NCBI GenBank assembly: GCA_030068075.1
Contig: CM057832.1
Location: 81,342,002-81,406,001 of the forward strand
From: Paguma larvata
Lineage: Eukaryota; Chordata; Mammalia; Carnivora; Viverridae
DNA: 64,000 nt
Direction: 5' to 3'
The notes below the pieces were generated by a model that did no database searches, was not told where the DNA came from, and was given only the letters and a program-made list of their open reading frames with translations. Made by a program: the position numbers and the translations under genes. Each line of letters begins with the position of its first letter. Position 1 is the first letter of the stretch. Shown piece by piece: positions 1 to 11,443 of the stretch.

Positions 1-40
1 TTAATTTTTTAATTTTAATTAATTTAAGTTTTTAAATTTT

Positions 41-245
41 TAAACACTTTGTTTGTTTATTTTTGAGACAGAGAAAGAGAGAGAAAGAAGGAAGGGCAGA
101 GAGAGTGAGACACAGAATCCGAAGAAGGCTCCAGGCTCCGAGCTGTCAGCACAGAGCCCGACTCGGGGCTCAAACTCATGAGCCGTGAGATCATGACCTG
201 AGCCCAAGTCGGATGCTTAACCGACTGAGCCTGCCCAGGCGCCCC
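41..245 (-). mobile_element. CAN-SINE (SINEC_Fc-like), antisense
   Basis: Near full-length copy of the feline tRNA-derived SINE. The poly(T) tail complement is at 41, the GA-rich body follows, and the reversed head ends CAGGCGCCCC at 245. SINEs of this family are mobilised in trans by L1. Confidence 0.9.
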
Positions 246-297
246 TCCATTTAGTGTCCTCCTTTAAAGACCATAGGCTAACGTAGCTCTACAATTT

Positions 298-328
298 GTG
301 TGTGTGTGTGCATGTGTGTGTGTGTGCA
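298..328 (+). repeat. (TG)n microsatellite
   Basis: Interrupted TG dinucleotide run, with one CATG interruption. Confidence 0.9.
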
Positions 329-556
329 TACGTATGTTTCTTTCCTTGCTTCTTTAGGTCATGAATTCTCAACAGGAAGAGAGGTAAAAATTAATTTCTT
401 GGGAGACAAAAAAATGCCAAGATGTTACAAACACTTGGGTTCCTCGAAACTCAAATTCTGTCTGACAACATTTTCCTCCTCAGTATTTAATTTCTCTCAT
501 TAGGAAGAAACTAAATTACATACCATGCATTTCATATTACAGAATTTAACAATTTC

Positions 557-775
557 TCTTTTTTTATTTTTTTAATGTCTATTTATTTTTGAGAGATAGT
601 GACAGAGCATGAGTGGGGGAGGGGCTGAGAGAGAGAGGGAGACACAGAATCCGAAGCAGGCTCCAGGCTCTGAGCTGTCAGCACAGAGCCCGATGCAGGG
701 CTCGAACTCAAGAACCATGAGATCATGACCTGAGCTGAAGTCAGACACTTAACCGACTGAGCCACCCAGGCGCCC
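557..775 (-). mobile_element. CAN-SINE, antisense, with target duplication
   Basis: Full-length copy flanked by perfect 11-base repeats TTAACAATTTC at 546-556 and 776-786. Perfect flanks indicate a recent insertion. Confidence 0.95.
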
Positions 776-1313
776 TTAACAATTTCCTTAAGCTTAATTC
801 ATTGCAATTTATTTAAAATTTAAATTTAAATTATTTATTCATTTATTAAATGACAATATTTTCCTTCAAGGCTGAGAAGGAACAACAGAGGTGAGGAACA
901 GCACCTTCGAGCCCGTCGTGGACCGTGTTTAGACCCCCTGGCAACGAGAGGAAGGCAGGCCCCAGTGTTTTCCGTTGACTGGGCTGGATTCGCCCCTTTG
1001 TGCTGTCCATCTTTAATTTTACGAATGATGAGAGGAGTCTGCGTTCTCTGATTTAGCCAGTCTTTAGAAAAATGTGGCCATTAAGTCGTAGTAACTCAGT
1101 ATTAAAAGTGATTTCCATAGAAATGTGCTCGGCGGTCAACAGCCCGGCCACAGCCACTGCGTTCTCAGCCGGTGACCGCGAACTTGCACCCTCTGCCGCC
1201 GCGTCTTAGTTCGCTCCGCCCAGCGGAACCTCACTGCCGGCCTGATGAAACAAGTCCTATTCATGATGGTGACTTACAGTTAAGTCTCCATCCGAGGCCT
1301 CTTCCTCCTGAGC

Positions 1314-1514
1314 CTTTTTTAATGCTTTGTATTTATTTTGAGAGAGAAAGAGCATGCGTGGGGGAGAGGCAGAGGGAGACACAGAGAGAATCCCAAGCAG
1401 GCTCCACACTGTCAGCACCCCTGACGCGGGGTTTGAACCCATGAACCATGAGTTCATGTCCTGAGCCAAAATCAAGAGTCGGACACGTAACCGCCGAGGC
1501 CACCCAGGGACCCT
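1314..1514 (-). mobile_element. CAN-SINE, antisense, diverged
   Basis: Body and head recognisable. The head end is altered (GCCACCCAGGGACCC), suggesting an older copy. Confidence 0.85.
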
Positions 1515-1584
1515 GTCAGGTCTTATTATAATGAAGCAAAAGCTCCAGTATTTTCTGCAGAGAGATTGTTACTAATGAGAAACG

Positions 1585-1925
1585 ACACACATGCTGTTCC
1601 CTCAGCTGTTTCTTCCTCCGCACACTTCTGTCTGACACCTCGGCTTCTCTACATACAGCTGCCTCCTCCGAGAAGCCCTCCTTGGTCCCCCGTCTGCACC
1701 AGGCCCTGGTTACAACGCATCGCTGCAGGCTTCAGTGGATTCATTCATACGCTGCTCACAGGCTGTACGGAGACATTTATCTCTGTGGTTCTTTGCAGAC
1801 GTCTGGTCTCGGCTCCTGGAACAGAAGCTCCAGAGAGCGGTTCCTCATCTGCCGAATTCAGGCTGCAGCCCTACTATCCAGCACGGACCCTGGCAGTTAG
1901 TAGGCGTCCAACAGATATTTATTAA
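1585..1925 (+). mobile_element. L2 LINE 3' fragment
   Basis: CT-rich sequence ending in GGCAGTTAGTAGGCGTCCAA-type and ATATTTATT motifs characteristic of L2 3' ends. The SINE that follows inserted into its end. Confidence 0.55.
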
Positions 1926-1935
1926 GAGTGAATAG

Positions 1936-2160
1936 GGGTGCCTGGGTGGCTCAGTCGGTTAAGCATCCAACTTCAGCTCAGGTCATGCATGATCTCACGG
2001 TTTGTGGGTTCGGGGACCATGTTGGGCTCTGTGCTGACAGCTCAGAGCCTGGAGCCTGCTTCGGATTCTGTGTCTCCCTCTCTCTCTGCCCCTTCCCCGC
2101 TCATGCTCTGTCTCTCTCTGTCTCAAAAATATATAAAACATTAAAAAAAAAAAAAAAGGA
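1936..2160 (+). mobile_element. CAN-SINE, sense, with target duplication
   Basis: Full length, GGGTGCCTGGG head to poly(A) tail. Direct repeats GAGTGAATAG lie at 1926-1935 and 2161-2170. Confidence 0.95.
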
Positions 2161-3335
2161 GAGTGAATAGACGTGCCCATCCGTCCTAAGATTGTCTTCC
2201 TCAAACTTTGAAGAAAAAAGCTGGGGTTTATTTTCTCCTAATTTCAGACCCTTTCTTCTTAAAACAAAACAAACAAAACGTAAAAGGAGGAAAGAAAACT
2301 TAACTTCGGTTCACACCTTGCTAAATCTGCTTCACAGATCTTCAGAGACTTGCTCGGCAGAAAAATGACGCTCAAGAAACTGCCATTGGTAGTTTTCAGA
2401 AGTTGGGACAGCGTTGACAGAAGTCCTGTCTCTTGAACCGCAGTGACCTTGACCTGCCCTGACCTGTCTCCAGACACGCCCATCCCTTTCCCTGGCCGCC
2501 CCCGAGGAGCCGCCTGGGTGGCTTTCCCGAATGTTTCTCCCTGGTCTTGAATCCCACCATCTCTGAGTCTCCCCTATTCTCAGCTAAAACTCCCCTCCGT
2601 TGGGAGAATGAATTTGGCACCAGTCTGAAATTAAAAGATGACACACGAACTTCATTTCACGTGATCACGTTTTCTCTCCGCAACAGCACGGACATGCATG
2701 TGACCATTATTTATGACGGAGCAACCAGCCTCTGGACTGGGTTGGGTATTGAGGAACTTGCAAGGCTGATGAAAACATAGCCCTTGGCTGACTCTCATTT
2801 CCAAAGGGGAAAAAAAAAAAGGCAAGATAGATATTTGGGCCACTTCCTGCAATGAAAGTCTTATAAATTCTGTATAAAATATTATAAATGTCCTATAAAC
2901 TCAGAGCTGACAAGAGAATAAGGGAAATCCCCAGAGGTCAACAACAATGAAGCTAAAAAGCTGAGGGTAAGAGAATGGGCTCTTTGGGTACCCTGGTGTG
3001 GTCTGGTGGTCTGTCCCTTTTTAGTGACCAAGGGGCCTGGCTTCTAAGACCCTCACAGGGCCAGGAGACAAGGCCTTTGGCTTCCCCTAAAAACTGAAAT
3101 GGAATTGATACCCAAACACAAATCAGGGGCTTTCGAGGGGGTGCACCCTGAATGAAGGTGTGGACTGGCTGAGAAGGAAGCTTGTCTTCCTGGGCCTTGG
3201 TTTGGGGTGCAGGGGGAGGGTGTCGGGAAGATAACGACAAACCACAAATTTGCAGAGTTTTGGAGTTGAAAGGTATGCTACCTGTGAGGGCAAAGAATCT
3301 CTATGCAGATGTATTAATATCAAAAAGTGTTTCTA

Positions 3336-3560
3336 GGGGGCACCTGGGGGGCTCAGTTGGTTGAGCATCTGACTTCGGCTCAGGTCATGATCTCGCGGTC
3401 TGTGAGTTCCAGCCCTGCGTCGGGTTCCATGCTGCCAGCTCAGAGCCTGGAGTCTACTTCTGATTCTGTGTCTCCCTCTCTCTCTGCCCCTCCCCTGCTC
3501 ACACTCTGTCTCTGTCTCTCTCAGGTATAAATGAACATTAAAAAAAAATTTTTTTTAAAG
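3336..3560 (+). mobile_element. CAN-SINE, sense
   Basis: GGGGGCACCTGGGGGGCTCAG head, CT-rich body and AACATTAAAAAA tail. It sits at the left border of an L1 remnant. Confidence 0.92.
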
Positions 3561-4149
3561 CACAAGACTTTAAAGAAAAAAAATGATAGATTGGACTTGA
3601 TCAAAATTCAAAAGTTTTACACTCCCAAAGGCCCCACTAAGAAAATGAAAAGACAAATCACAGACCGAGAGAAAATATTTGCAAATCATGTGTTTCACAA
3701 AGGACATGTATTCAGAATAGAATCCTTAAAAACTCAATAATATGAAGACAAATAATCCCACTGAAAAACGAGCAAATTATTTGAATAGTTATTTCATCAA
3801 AGATCATATAGGAATAGTCAATACACACATAAAAAATGCCTAACATCATTAGTTGGCAGGGAAATGGAAAGTTAAAAGCACAAAGTGAGATACATTTCAT
3901 ACCCCCTAGGATTGCTACAAGAAAAAATACAGAAATCATAAGTGTGGAAGAGGCTGTAGAGAAACCAGACCCCTCGTCCACCACTGAGGGAAAAGTAAGA
4001 CAGGAAAGCCGCTCTGGGCAATTTCTTAAGAAGGTTAAATATAAAATTGTCATACAACCTAGCTATTCCACTCCTAGGATCTCTCCAAGAGAAACGAAAG
4101 CATGCATCTACCAAGACTTGTATGTCAATGTTTATATTTTTATAAAGTT

Positions 4150-4255
4150 TCTTTCTTCCTTTCGAGAGAGAGAGAGAACCATGGGAGAAGGGGCAGAGGA
4201 AGAGGGAGACCGAGGTTCCAAAGCCACTCCTGACGGGAGCTGAGGTTGGATGCTT
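4150..4255 (-). mobile_element. CAN-SINE fragment, antisense
   Basis: About half an element, internally deleted, inserted in the L1 remnant. AATGTTTA-like sequence occurs on both sides. Confidence 0.65.
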
Positions 4256-4303
4256 AACTATAAATGTTTACAGTGGGATCGTTCACAATACTAAAAAAGT
4301 GGA

Positions 4304-4514
4304 GGGATGCCTGGGTGGCCTGTCAGGTAAGTGTCAATTTTGGCTCAAGTCATGCTCTCACCATTTGTGAGTTCAAGCCCCGCTTTGGGCTCTGTGCTGA
4401 CAGCTCAGAGCCTGGAGCCTGCTTCAGATTCTGTGTCTCCCTCTCTCTGCCCCTCCCCTGCTTGCACTCAGTCTCTCTATCAAAAATAATTAAACATCAA
4501 AAAAAATTTTTGTT
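4304..4514 (+). mobile_element. CAN-SINE, sense, inside L1
   Basis: Inserted in the L1 3' region. Short repeats AAGTGGA lie at 4297-4303 and 4515-4521. Confidence 0.9.
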
Positions 4515-4930
4515 AAGTGGAAACAATCCAAATGTCCACTGACCGGTTCACGAATAAACAAAACGTTCCGTACATATGGATGCAGTGGTGTTCCACAGAG
4601 TTCCACATGGTGGGATACTATTCGGTGTGGATGAACCACAAAACCATTGCATTAAGTAAAAGAAGACAGTTTCAAAAGGCCACTATGAAACGGTCCCATC
4701 TGTGCGCTGTCTGTGGAGACAGAAAGTAGATTCGTGGCTCCTTGGGCTGAGTGACTGCAAACGGACACAAGGGGTTTCCTCGATGTGATGAAATGTTCTA
4801 CAACTGAACGGCAGTGACGATCACACCACTTGTACATTTACTAAAAATCACTCAGCTGTACCCTGAAAGCAGGTGAATTTCATGGCTTGTAAGTTAGACC
4901 GCAGTAAAGTTTTAAACAGTTGAGGTCTGG

Positions 4931-5144
4931 GGGGCACCTGCGTGGCTCAGTCCGCTAAGCGTCCAACTTCGGCTCAGGTCATGATCTCGAGGTTCCTGAG
5001 TCTGAGACCCACGTCGGCCTCTGGGCTGACAGCTCAGAGCCTGGAGCCTGCTTCAGATTCTGTGCCTCCTCGTCTGTCTGCCCCTCCCCCAACTCGTGCT
5101 CTGTCTCTGTCTCTCAAAAATAAATAAACATTAAAAAAAGAAAA
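4931..5144 (+). mobile_element. CAN-SINE, sense, first of a tandem pair
   Basis: Full length. Flanked by AGTTGAGGTCT (4918-4928) and AGTCGAAGTCT (5145-5155); the latter is shared with the next SINE. Confidence 0.95.
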
Positions 5145-5155
5145 AGTCGAAGTCT

Positions 5156-5374
5156 GGGGTCACCTGGGTGGCTCAGTCTGGTAAGCGTCATGATTTCATC
5201 GTTTGTGGGTTCAAGCCTTGCATCAGGCTCTGTGCTGACAGTGCGAGCCTGCTTGAGATTCTCTCTCTCTCTCTCTCTCTCTCACTTCTCTCTCCCTCTC
5301 TCTCTCTCTGCCCTTCCCTGACTAGCACTTTCTCTCTCTCAAAATAAGTAAATAAATTTTTTAAAAATATAAGA
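5156..5374 (+). mobile_element. CAN-SINE, sense, second of a tandem pair
   Basis: Has a longer CT microsatellite body (5260-5312). Flanked by AGTCGAAGTCT (5145-5155) and AGTTGAAGTCT (5375-5385). Confidence 0.95.
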
Positions 5375-5639
5375 AGTTGAAGTCTAACTTGTTAGTCTTT
5401 GGGGTTCGCCTAAGGTTTTCACAAGTAATGGAACATTTCCAGCTGTGGGTATGGTTTTGGATGTTGGTTCAGTTTGCACTGTCTGGTAGGAAGGAAAGAA
5501 CTGCACGTGGAAAGAGGTATACCAGGACAACAAAATCCGAGGTAGAAAATATTGATCCAGATGAAATAAAACTTCGGAAAACAAACAAACAAACATTACG
5601 AGCGACCAGGAGAGAGATTTCGCTCTCCATAAAAGGTGC

Positions 5640-6010
5640 AATCTACTGAGAATACATAATACTCACGAGTCTTTATGCCTCCAGCGCCAGGGCTTCCAAT
5701 TATATACAGCGGAAGCCAACTAATTCAAGAGGCGAAATGAACAGATCCGCGTTGTTATAGGGACACTCGAGCACGTCGACCTCAGGCATCGACAGATCAC
5801 ACAGACATCAAGTAAGGATGCGGAATAGACGAAAATGAAATCAACTTGAACGTACTTCAAGCTTGAGCGTATGTTCAGACTTTTAAAAGGAACGCAGTCT
5901 TTTTAAATAACCGAAGAGTGTGCCCCCAAATCGATCATGTATTAGGTCGCGCAGAAGAGCTTAATACGTTCTAAAAATCAGAATTCATTTTTAGGAAAAC
6001 CAAATGACAT
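5640..6010 (+). mobile_element. Probable old L1 endonuclease-region fragment
   Basis: Sequence such as GATCATGTATTAGGTC, preceded by a block resembling the L1 ORF2 endonuclease region. Heavily diverged with no open frame. Assignment is by pattern only. Confidence 0.4.
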
Positions 6011-6184
6011 GCATTTTGCTGTGGCCGGAAAGCCTAGAGCATTCGCACGAAAACCCCCTGCCTTGAGTCTCCATGGTTTTGGTTTGCCAAAGACAGTCGC
6101 CACACGCGGGTATGGTTCCATTTCCTCCCCACTTTCTGCCAAGAAACTAAAGTCCTCCTTGCTTTCCCTTTCTTGATTTTTCTT

Positions 6185-6187
<3 letters not shown>

Positions 6188-6229
<42 letters not shown>
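6188..6229 (+). repeat. Poly(T) tract, 42 bases
   Basis: Uninterrupted T run, perhaps the reversed tail of a lost or unrecognised retroposon. Length is prone to assembly error. Confidence 0.95.
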
Positions 6230-6231
<2 letters not shown>

Positions 6232-6324
6232 CTTACTCCTGTTGACTTAAAGCAAAGGCTTTTTCTTCATCTTCCGGGGCATTTCTGCCTCATTGAGTCC
6301 AAACATTTACTTCCCTTGTTCTTA

Positions 6325-6720
6325 TTCTTTTGTTTTTAATTGTATAATTGACAGTATCTTTATATTAGTTCCAGGTGCACATCATGGTTCAGTATTTGTG
6401 TCTTTTTTAAAATTTTTTTGATGTTTTATTTTTGAGAGAGTGAGAGAGACAGAGCATGAGCAGGGGAAGGGCAGAAAGAGAGGCAGACAAAGAATCCAAA
6501 GCAGGCTCCAGGCTCCGAGCCATCAGCACAGAGCCCAATGCGGGGCTCGAACCCACAGACTGTGAGATCATGACCTGAGTCGAAGTCGGACGCTTCACCG
6601 ACGGAGCCGCCCAGGCGCCCCTCACTACTTGTAATATAGTGTGATGTGATCACTACCATGAGTCCAGTTACTACGCATTGCCACACGTAATTACAATTTT
6701 TTTTTCTAGCTTACAAAAAA
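6325..6720 (-). mobile_element. L1 3' UTR fragment, antisense, split by SINE
   Basis: TTGTATAATTGACAGTATC...TTCCAGGTGCACATCATGG before the SINE, and ATGTGATCACTACCATGAGT after it, are the reversed 3' UTR pattern of mammalian L1. Confidence 0.5.
6404..6621 (-). mobile_element. CAN-SINE, antisense
   Basis: Full length, ending CCCAGGCGCCCC. Inserted in an L1 3' UTR remnant. Confidence 0.93.
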
Positions 6721-7275
6721 TCCCCTAAGATTTATTTCCTCGTTGTCCCTAGTACCTACGTACCTACCCTGTCTGTCTCCCTCTGAATATGCAACAGTTT
6801 CCCTGGTGACCCTTCCTCCTTGCCTCCCCCTCTCCTTGCCGTGGCCATTTTCCCCAGTTACAAATGGGCCTTTCTGGCTCCTTTCTTTGCTCCCTGGTTC
6901 TTAACTGCTTACCGCGTGCCCGGCACCTGGATGAGGCTCCAGAGAGACAGCGGTGAGTAAAACACTCGAGCTTTCATGGGGCTTCTGGAGAAGGTAAAAA
7001 TCGCAGAGGGCCAGTTAGCAGATAGGAAAGTTGGAGCCGAAGATCAGTAGGGGGTCGTTTTCGTCTTCTTCTGGATTCCTGGCCAGGGCTGTGTGATCTC
7101 TCTCTCTCTGGGATCCATATGCCCTCTAATTTGTCATTCGAGCTTCCTTTGTTATCCACATTCCCCGGTTTCCTACGGGCTGCTTTTGTAGTCTGATGAA
7201 TTATTCTCTGAGTCCTCTGCTTCTGCCTTCCCTGGCAACCAGCCTCGATTTTCATGCTGAAAACAAAAATGGGTG

Positions 7276-7728
7276 AAGGTGGTCAAAAGCACAAACTTCC
7301 AGTTATAAAATAAATACATCCTGGGGGTGGCAAGTGCAGCGTGGTGCCTGCAGGTAATAGTACGGTATCGTACATTCGAACGTTGCTATGCGGGTAGATC
7401 TTAAAAGTTCTCATCACGGGGCGCCTGGGTGGCTCAGTCTTGATTTCCACGATCTCATGGTTTGTCGGATTGAGCCCTGCGCCAGGCTCTGTGCTGACAG
7501 TGTGGATCCTGCTTGGGATCCTCTCTCCCTCTCTCTCTGCCCCTCCCCTGCTCCCTCTCTCTCTCTCTCTCTCTCTGAATAAATATTTTTTTAAAAAGTT
7601 CCCATCACAATAAAAAAGTGTGTAGCTGGGTGTGGTGGTGGATGTTAACTGAATGTATTGGGGTGATCATATTGCAATGTATACAAATATGCAACCTTTA
7701 TGGTGTATACCTAAAACTACTGGTTTTC
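7276..7728 (+). mobile_element. L1 3' end, sense, split by SINE
   Basis: The part after the SINE (GGATGTTAACTGAATG, TTGCAATGTATACAAATATG, CACCTAAAACTA-like) is the classic mammalian L1 3' terminus. The left part is weaker. Confidence 0.55.
7418..7593 (+). mobile_element. CAN-SINE, sense, with 15-base target duplication
   Basis: Direct repeats AAAAGTTCTCATCAC (7403-7417) and AAAAGTTCCCATCAC (7594-7608). Shortened body with a CT microsatellite. Confidence 0.95.
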
Positions 7729-7944
7729 GGGCACCTGGGTGGCATAGTCGGTTAGGTTTCCGACTTCAGCTCAGGTCATGGTGTCACTGCTCATGAGTCT
7801 AAGCCCCACGTCAGGCTCTGTGCTGACAGCTCAGAGCCTGGAGCCTCCTTCCCATTCTGTGTCGTCCCTCTCTCTCTCTGCCCATCTCCCGCTCACACTC
7901 TGCCTCTTTCTCTCAAAAAGAAATAAACCTTAAATTTTTTTTTT
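7729..7944 (+). mobile_element. CAN-SINE, sense
   Basis: GGGCACCTGGGTGGCATAG head to T/A-rich tail. Imperfect flanks AAAACTACTGG and AAAAACTG. Confidence 0.92.
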
Positions 7945-8649
7945 AAAAACTGTTTTTTGTCGATGATATCTCCATAAAAATTAAATTACATTTTTAAATC
8001 TGAAAAAAAAAGAGCATAGGCTAATGCTAACCTTAGCTTTCAGCTTCTGCCACAGGTTGATGACGCGGGCTAAGCTATGTCACTTTTAAGGCAGCTGCAG
8101 AAGCGGCAGACGTTGCGACGTCCCTGGCGGACCACAGGTCTGGATTCCTTACCCACCAAGCTACCTGCTGCAGGCAGAAAATTCCTCTGCATTCTGTTTA
8201 GCAGAAAAGCTGTCACCTTTGTTCCGTCTGCAGTGAGAATTGGGAGCGCATTCCAGGGAGAACTCTTTAGGCCCTGAATTGGCCCTGGGGTGTGGGACTC
8301 GGGGACTGCAGGCGGCTGAGGGCGAGCAGACCTTCTGGGGAACGTGTCCACTCATCTAGCACAGAGCCTTCCCGTCCAAGTACACTGGGACTTGAACCTC
8401 AGGAATGAAACATTGAGATACTGACAGTGCAGTTTGCAAACCCCTAAGTTTTCTGTGAAAGTACTTTTCCTCCCCCCAAAGAGTTAAATTTAGCAAATGC
8501 AAACTCTAAGCGATGGGAGGGGGGTCGAGATTTAGCTTTCAGGAGGGCTCCTAACGCGGCATCTTGATCTGGATGGCGGTTGTCTGGATATATACAATGT
8601 AAACACTCACGGAGGGGAACACCTGGGATGTTTGCACTCCGCATTTGTT

Positions 8650-8795
8650 CTGCTTCTACATAAAAATCCTTGGGTAGAGATGGACGGTGGTGATGGCTGC
8701 ACGGTGTGAATGTACTTCATGCCACCGAACGCACGCTTAGAAATAGTTAAAATGGTACATTTTATGTATATGCTACCACAATAAAAAAAAAATTC
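8650..8795 (+). mobile_element. L1M 3' terminus, sense
   Basis: GGACGGTGGTGATGGCTGC...CCACCGAACG...AAAATGGTACATTTTATG then CCACAATAAAAAAA, the recognisable end of L1M elements with its poly(A). Confidence 0.6.
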
Positions 8796-9190
8796 ACATC
8801 CTTGATCTGGTGCAGGTCGTGATCATGTATTGAAGGACGCTAATTCACCTTAACGATGGCAAAGTTATCCTTACCGGCAGGTGGAGAACCTCCTGGTCTG
8901 GCTGGAGAATTCGCCTCGGCTCTGCGTTCATTTTCCCAAGTCGCTTCCTTCCCGAGGCCTATACTTTCTCCTAGAAAGTGGGATAATATCTGTGAGCGTG
9001 GCTTCTGTCCGGGCCTCCCCGTGACCCTGACCCGACCCAGCCCTCACACTCTCCCCTGCCCGCGTGGACTTCCAGGGTTGAGGGAAGCTTCTGAACAAAG
9101 ACCCAGGGTTCAAGGGGAGGGCAGGGTGCAGAGCAGGGCAAAGAGAGGCGGGGAGAGGCCCAGCCCGGTATCTCTGTTCTCTTCCAGGCT

Positions 9191-9250
9191 CTCTCCTCCC
9201 CTGCCCTCTCCTCCCCTGCTCTCTCCTCCCCTGCCCTCCCTTCCCCTAAC
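9191..9250 (+). repeat. 15-bp pyrimidine tandem repeat
   Basis: Four copies of CTCTCCTCCCCTGCC with minor changes, in a pyrimidine-rich strand that could form triplex DNA. Confidence 0.9.
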
Positions 9251-9314
9251 CCCAGTAGGAGGCAAATTACAGACTTGTAGATGGCAAGAGACCCTAGGTC
9301 ATGAAGTTCCACCT

Positions 9315-9440
9315 CTTCCTTTTTATTTCATTTTGTGATTTAATGAGGCAAGCAAAGCTCAGAGCGGTGAAGGGTGGAGGACTCTTCCAAGGTCACCCTG
9401 CAGTCAGAGGCTGAGCCAGTACTAAGGTTTAGGTCTCGAT
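9315..9440 (-). mobile_element. MIR SINE, antisense
   Basis: CAAAGCTCAGAGCGGTGAAG...CCAAGGTCACCCTGCAGTCAG matches the reversed MIR core. Diverged. Confidence 0.55.
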
Positions 9441-9564
9441 GCCTATTGGTGACCTGGACCTGGACCTCTCTCTCTCTCTAGCCCTTTCTCTCTGCTGCTC
9501 CTGACTTCTTCTGTTCCTTCTTCCTCCTCTACCCTGCTTTCCCTCGAGGGCATTTTTATTTTAT

Positions 9565-9775
9565 TTTTTTTAATATTTTTGAAAAGTTTATTTATCTATC
9601 CTGAGAGAGAGAGAGCGCGCGTGGGCCGCGGCGCAGAGAGAGAGAAGGAGAGAATCCCGAGCAGGCTGTTGATGCAGAGCCCGATGTGGGGCTCAAACTC
9701 CTGGACAGTGAGATCACGACCTGAGCTGAAATCAACAGTCGGACGTGTAACCAACGGAGCCACCCAGGCGCCCCC
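9565..9775 (-). mobile_element. CAN-SINE, antisense
   Basis: Full length with CG-rich changes in the body (GCGCGCGTGGGCCGCGGCGC). Confidence 0.92.
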
Positions 9776-9779
9776 CTCC

Positions 9780-10110
9780 ACGGCACTTTTAAACAACAAA
9801 TTTATAGAAATATAATTCACAAGTCATGAAATCTGCCCATGGGAATTGTACAATTCACTGGTTTTTGGTACATTGACGATTGTGTAACCACGTCAATTTT
9901 AAAACATTTTCGTCACCCCGAAATGAAACCCTGTACCCTGAGCGCTCACTCCCCATTTTCCTCCGGCCCCCTAGGAAACCATCAGCCTATAGGTTTTTCT
10001 TCTCTGCGTGTTTCGTATAAACGGAATCATACAATATGTGGTCCTTCGTGGCTGGTGTCTGTTACTTAACATCATGTGTTCGAGCTTCAACCATGGGGCA
10101 GACTTCCAGA
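9780..10110 (-). mobile_element. L1M 3' UTR fragment, antisense
   Basis: CCCATGGGAATTGTACAATTCACTGG...GGAATCATACAATATGTGGTCC is typical reversed L1M 3' UTR. Confidence 0.6.
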
Positions 10111-10227
10111 TCATCAGGTTGTTCTTGGCAAGGGAGGAGGAATAAAGGTTGGAGGGGAGGATGGGGAAGAGAATTCTGAGGGTCACGGCATAGCAGCGAT
10201 ACGAAATGAAGGCAGGAATTATTTTCT

Positions 10228-10325
10228 TTTGTTTCTTAAAGATTTTATTTCTGAGCAACCTCTACACCCAACATAAGGTTTGAACCCAAAACCCCCGAGA
10301 TCAGGAGTCCCCTGCCCAAAGGCAG
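10228..10325 (-). mobile_element. Short CAN-SINE (SINEC_b-like), antisense
   Basis: TTAAAGATTTTATTTCTGAG then CTCTACACCCAACATAAGG, the shorter carnivore SINE type lacking the CT-rich body. Confidence 0.65.
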
Positions 10326-10334
10326 CCTCTTTTT

Positions 10335-10500
10335 GTTCATTGTCTCATCAAATTTAATCTTCAAAGCACGAGAGCATCACAAACCCCGACTCAGAGGTTA
10401 ACACGCCGGGATTCAGCAGCCGTTCCAGGGGGACGCGGGTCACAAGGAGCAGAACACGGATAGGAATTCACACTCGTCTACCCAAAGGTCCATTGTCCTT
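10335..10500 (-). mobile_element. Probable MIR SINE, antisense
   Basis: TCTCATCAAATTTAATCTTC and later GGGATTCAGC-like core resemble reversed MIR. Strongly diverged. Confidence 0.35.
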
Positions 10501-10819
10501 TGCTTGACCAGCTCACCTCTGGAGCCGCCAGATTCCGAGGGTGGGCGTTTCACAACCCTGGTGGCGAGTGACTCCCGGCCACGGCAGTGGGTGACTTCTG
10601 ACCAGCTGAGAATAGTGGTGATCCTTGCGCTCCGAAGTCATTTGGCTTCCCTATCCCGGCGTCTCCTCACTCAACACCCACACGTGCCCCATTGCAATGC
10701 CACCTCTAGAAGCAAAGGAAGAAAAAGGCAGACGTGGCTGGTGTAGAGGACTAGATAAGGTTGTGGACGCAGCCCTACAACAGACTCCCAGGGAATAATC
10801 TCAAAATATAGCCAGCAAG

Positions 10820-10935
10820 CGGCGCCTGGCCGGCCCCATCAGAAAAGCATGCAACTCTTGATCTTGGGGCTGTGGGTTTGAGCCCCACGCTGGGTGTGGA
10901 GATTACTAAAAACAAATAAATAATAAACTTAAAAA
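10820..10935 (+). mobile_element. Short CAN-SINE (SINEC_b-like), sense
   Basis: GGCGCCTGGCCGG head, TTGAGCCCCACGCTGGGTG and AGATTACTAAAAACAAATAA tail. Confidence 0.8.
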
Positions 10936-11221
10936 GTATACATGAACAAAGGCAATGCACGGAAGTGTGTAAAATACGTGACCACAAACAAAAGTGTATG
11001 AGGACAGAGTAGAGAATAAATACACGTACGCACACACAGACACAAGGCATCTGCACCTGTATGCACCCAATAACTGCAGGAAATCCCAAAAACGGTGCCC
11101 CATGTGAAGGGGAACTTGGTGACTGGGCACAGAGGCAGGAAGGAACTTCATTCTCCAGCTTTCTGACTCCTTTAACTTTGGAACCACAGGACTGTATGAC
11201 CTATTCAAAAATACGTATGTG

Positions 11222-11443
11222 TTTTATTATTTTTTAAGTTTATTTTTTTATTTATTTTCAGAGAGACATGGAGAATGAACAGGAGAGGGGCAGAGAGAGA
11301 GGGAGAGAGTTAGAATCCCAACCAGCCTCTGCGCTGGCAGCTCAGAGCCCCGCACGGGACTCGATCTCACGAACGATGAGATTATGACCCAAGCTCAAAT
11401 CAAGAGGCAAACACTCAACCGAGGGAGCCACCCAGGTGCCCCC
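11222..11443 (-). mobile_element. CAN-SINE, antisense
   Basis: Full length. Flanked by imperfect AAAATACGTA and AAAATACATA (about 11207 and 11444). Confidence 0.92.

Larger units (their letters stand above)
3565..4917 (+). mobile_element. Old L1 (L1M-type) ORF2 3' end and 3' UTR
   Basis: Translates in broken frames to the C-terminal part of L1 ORF2 (for example QITDREKIFANHV, then KCLTSLVG-type sequence) and then to an L1M 3' UTR. It carries stops and frameshifts and is split by SINEs at 4150-4255 and 4304-4514. Inactive. Confidence 0.75.

Noticed and set aside
1936..2010. tRNA genes at SINE heads
   Set aside because: CAN-SINE heads are tRNA-derived, with A- and B-box remnants, but they do not fold as full tRNAs and are followed by SINE bodies.
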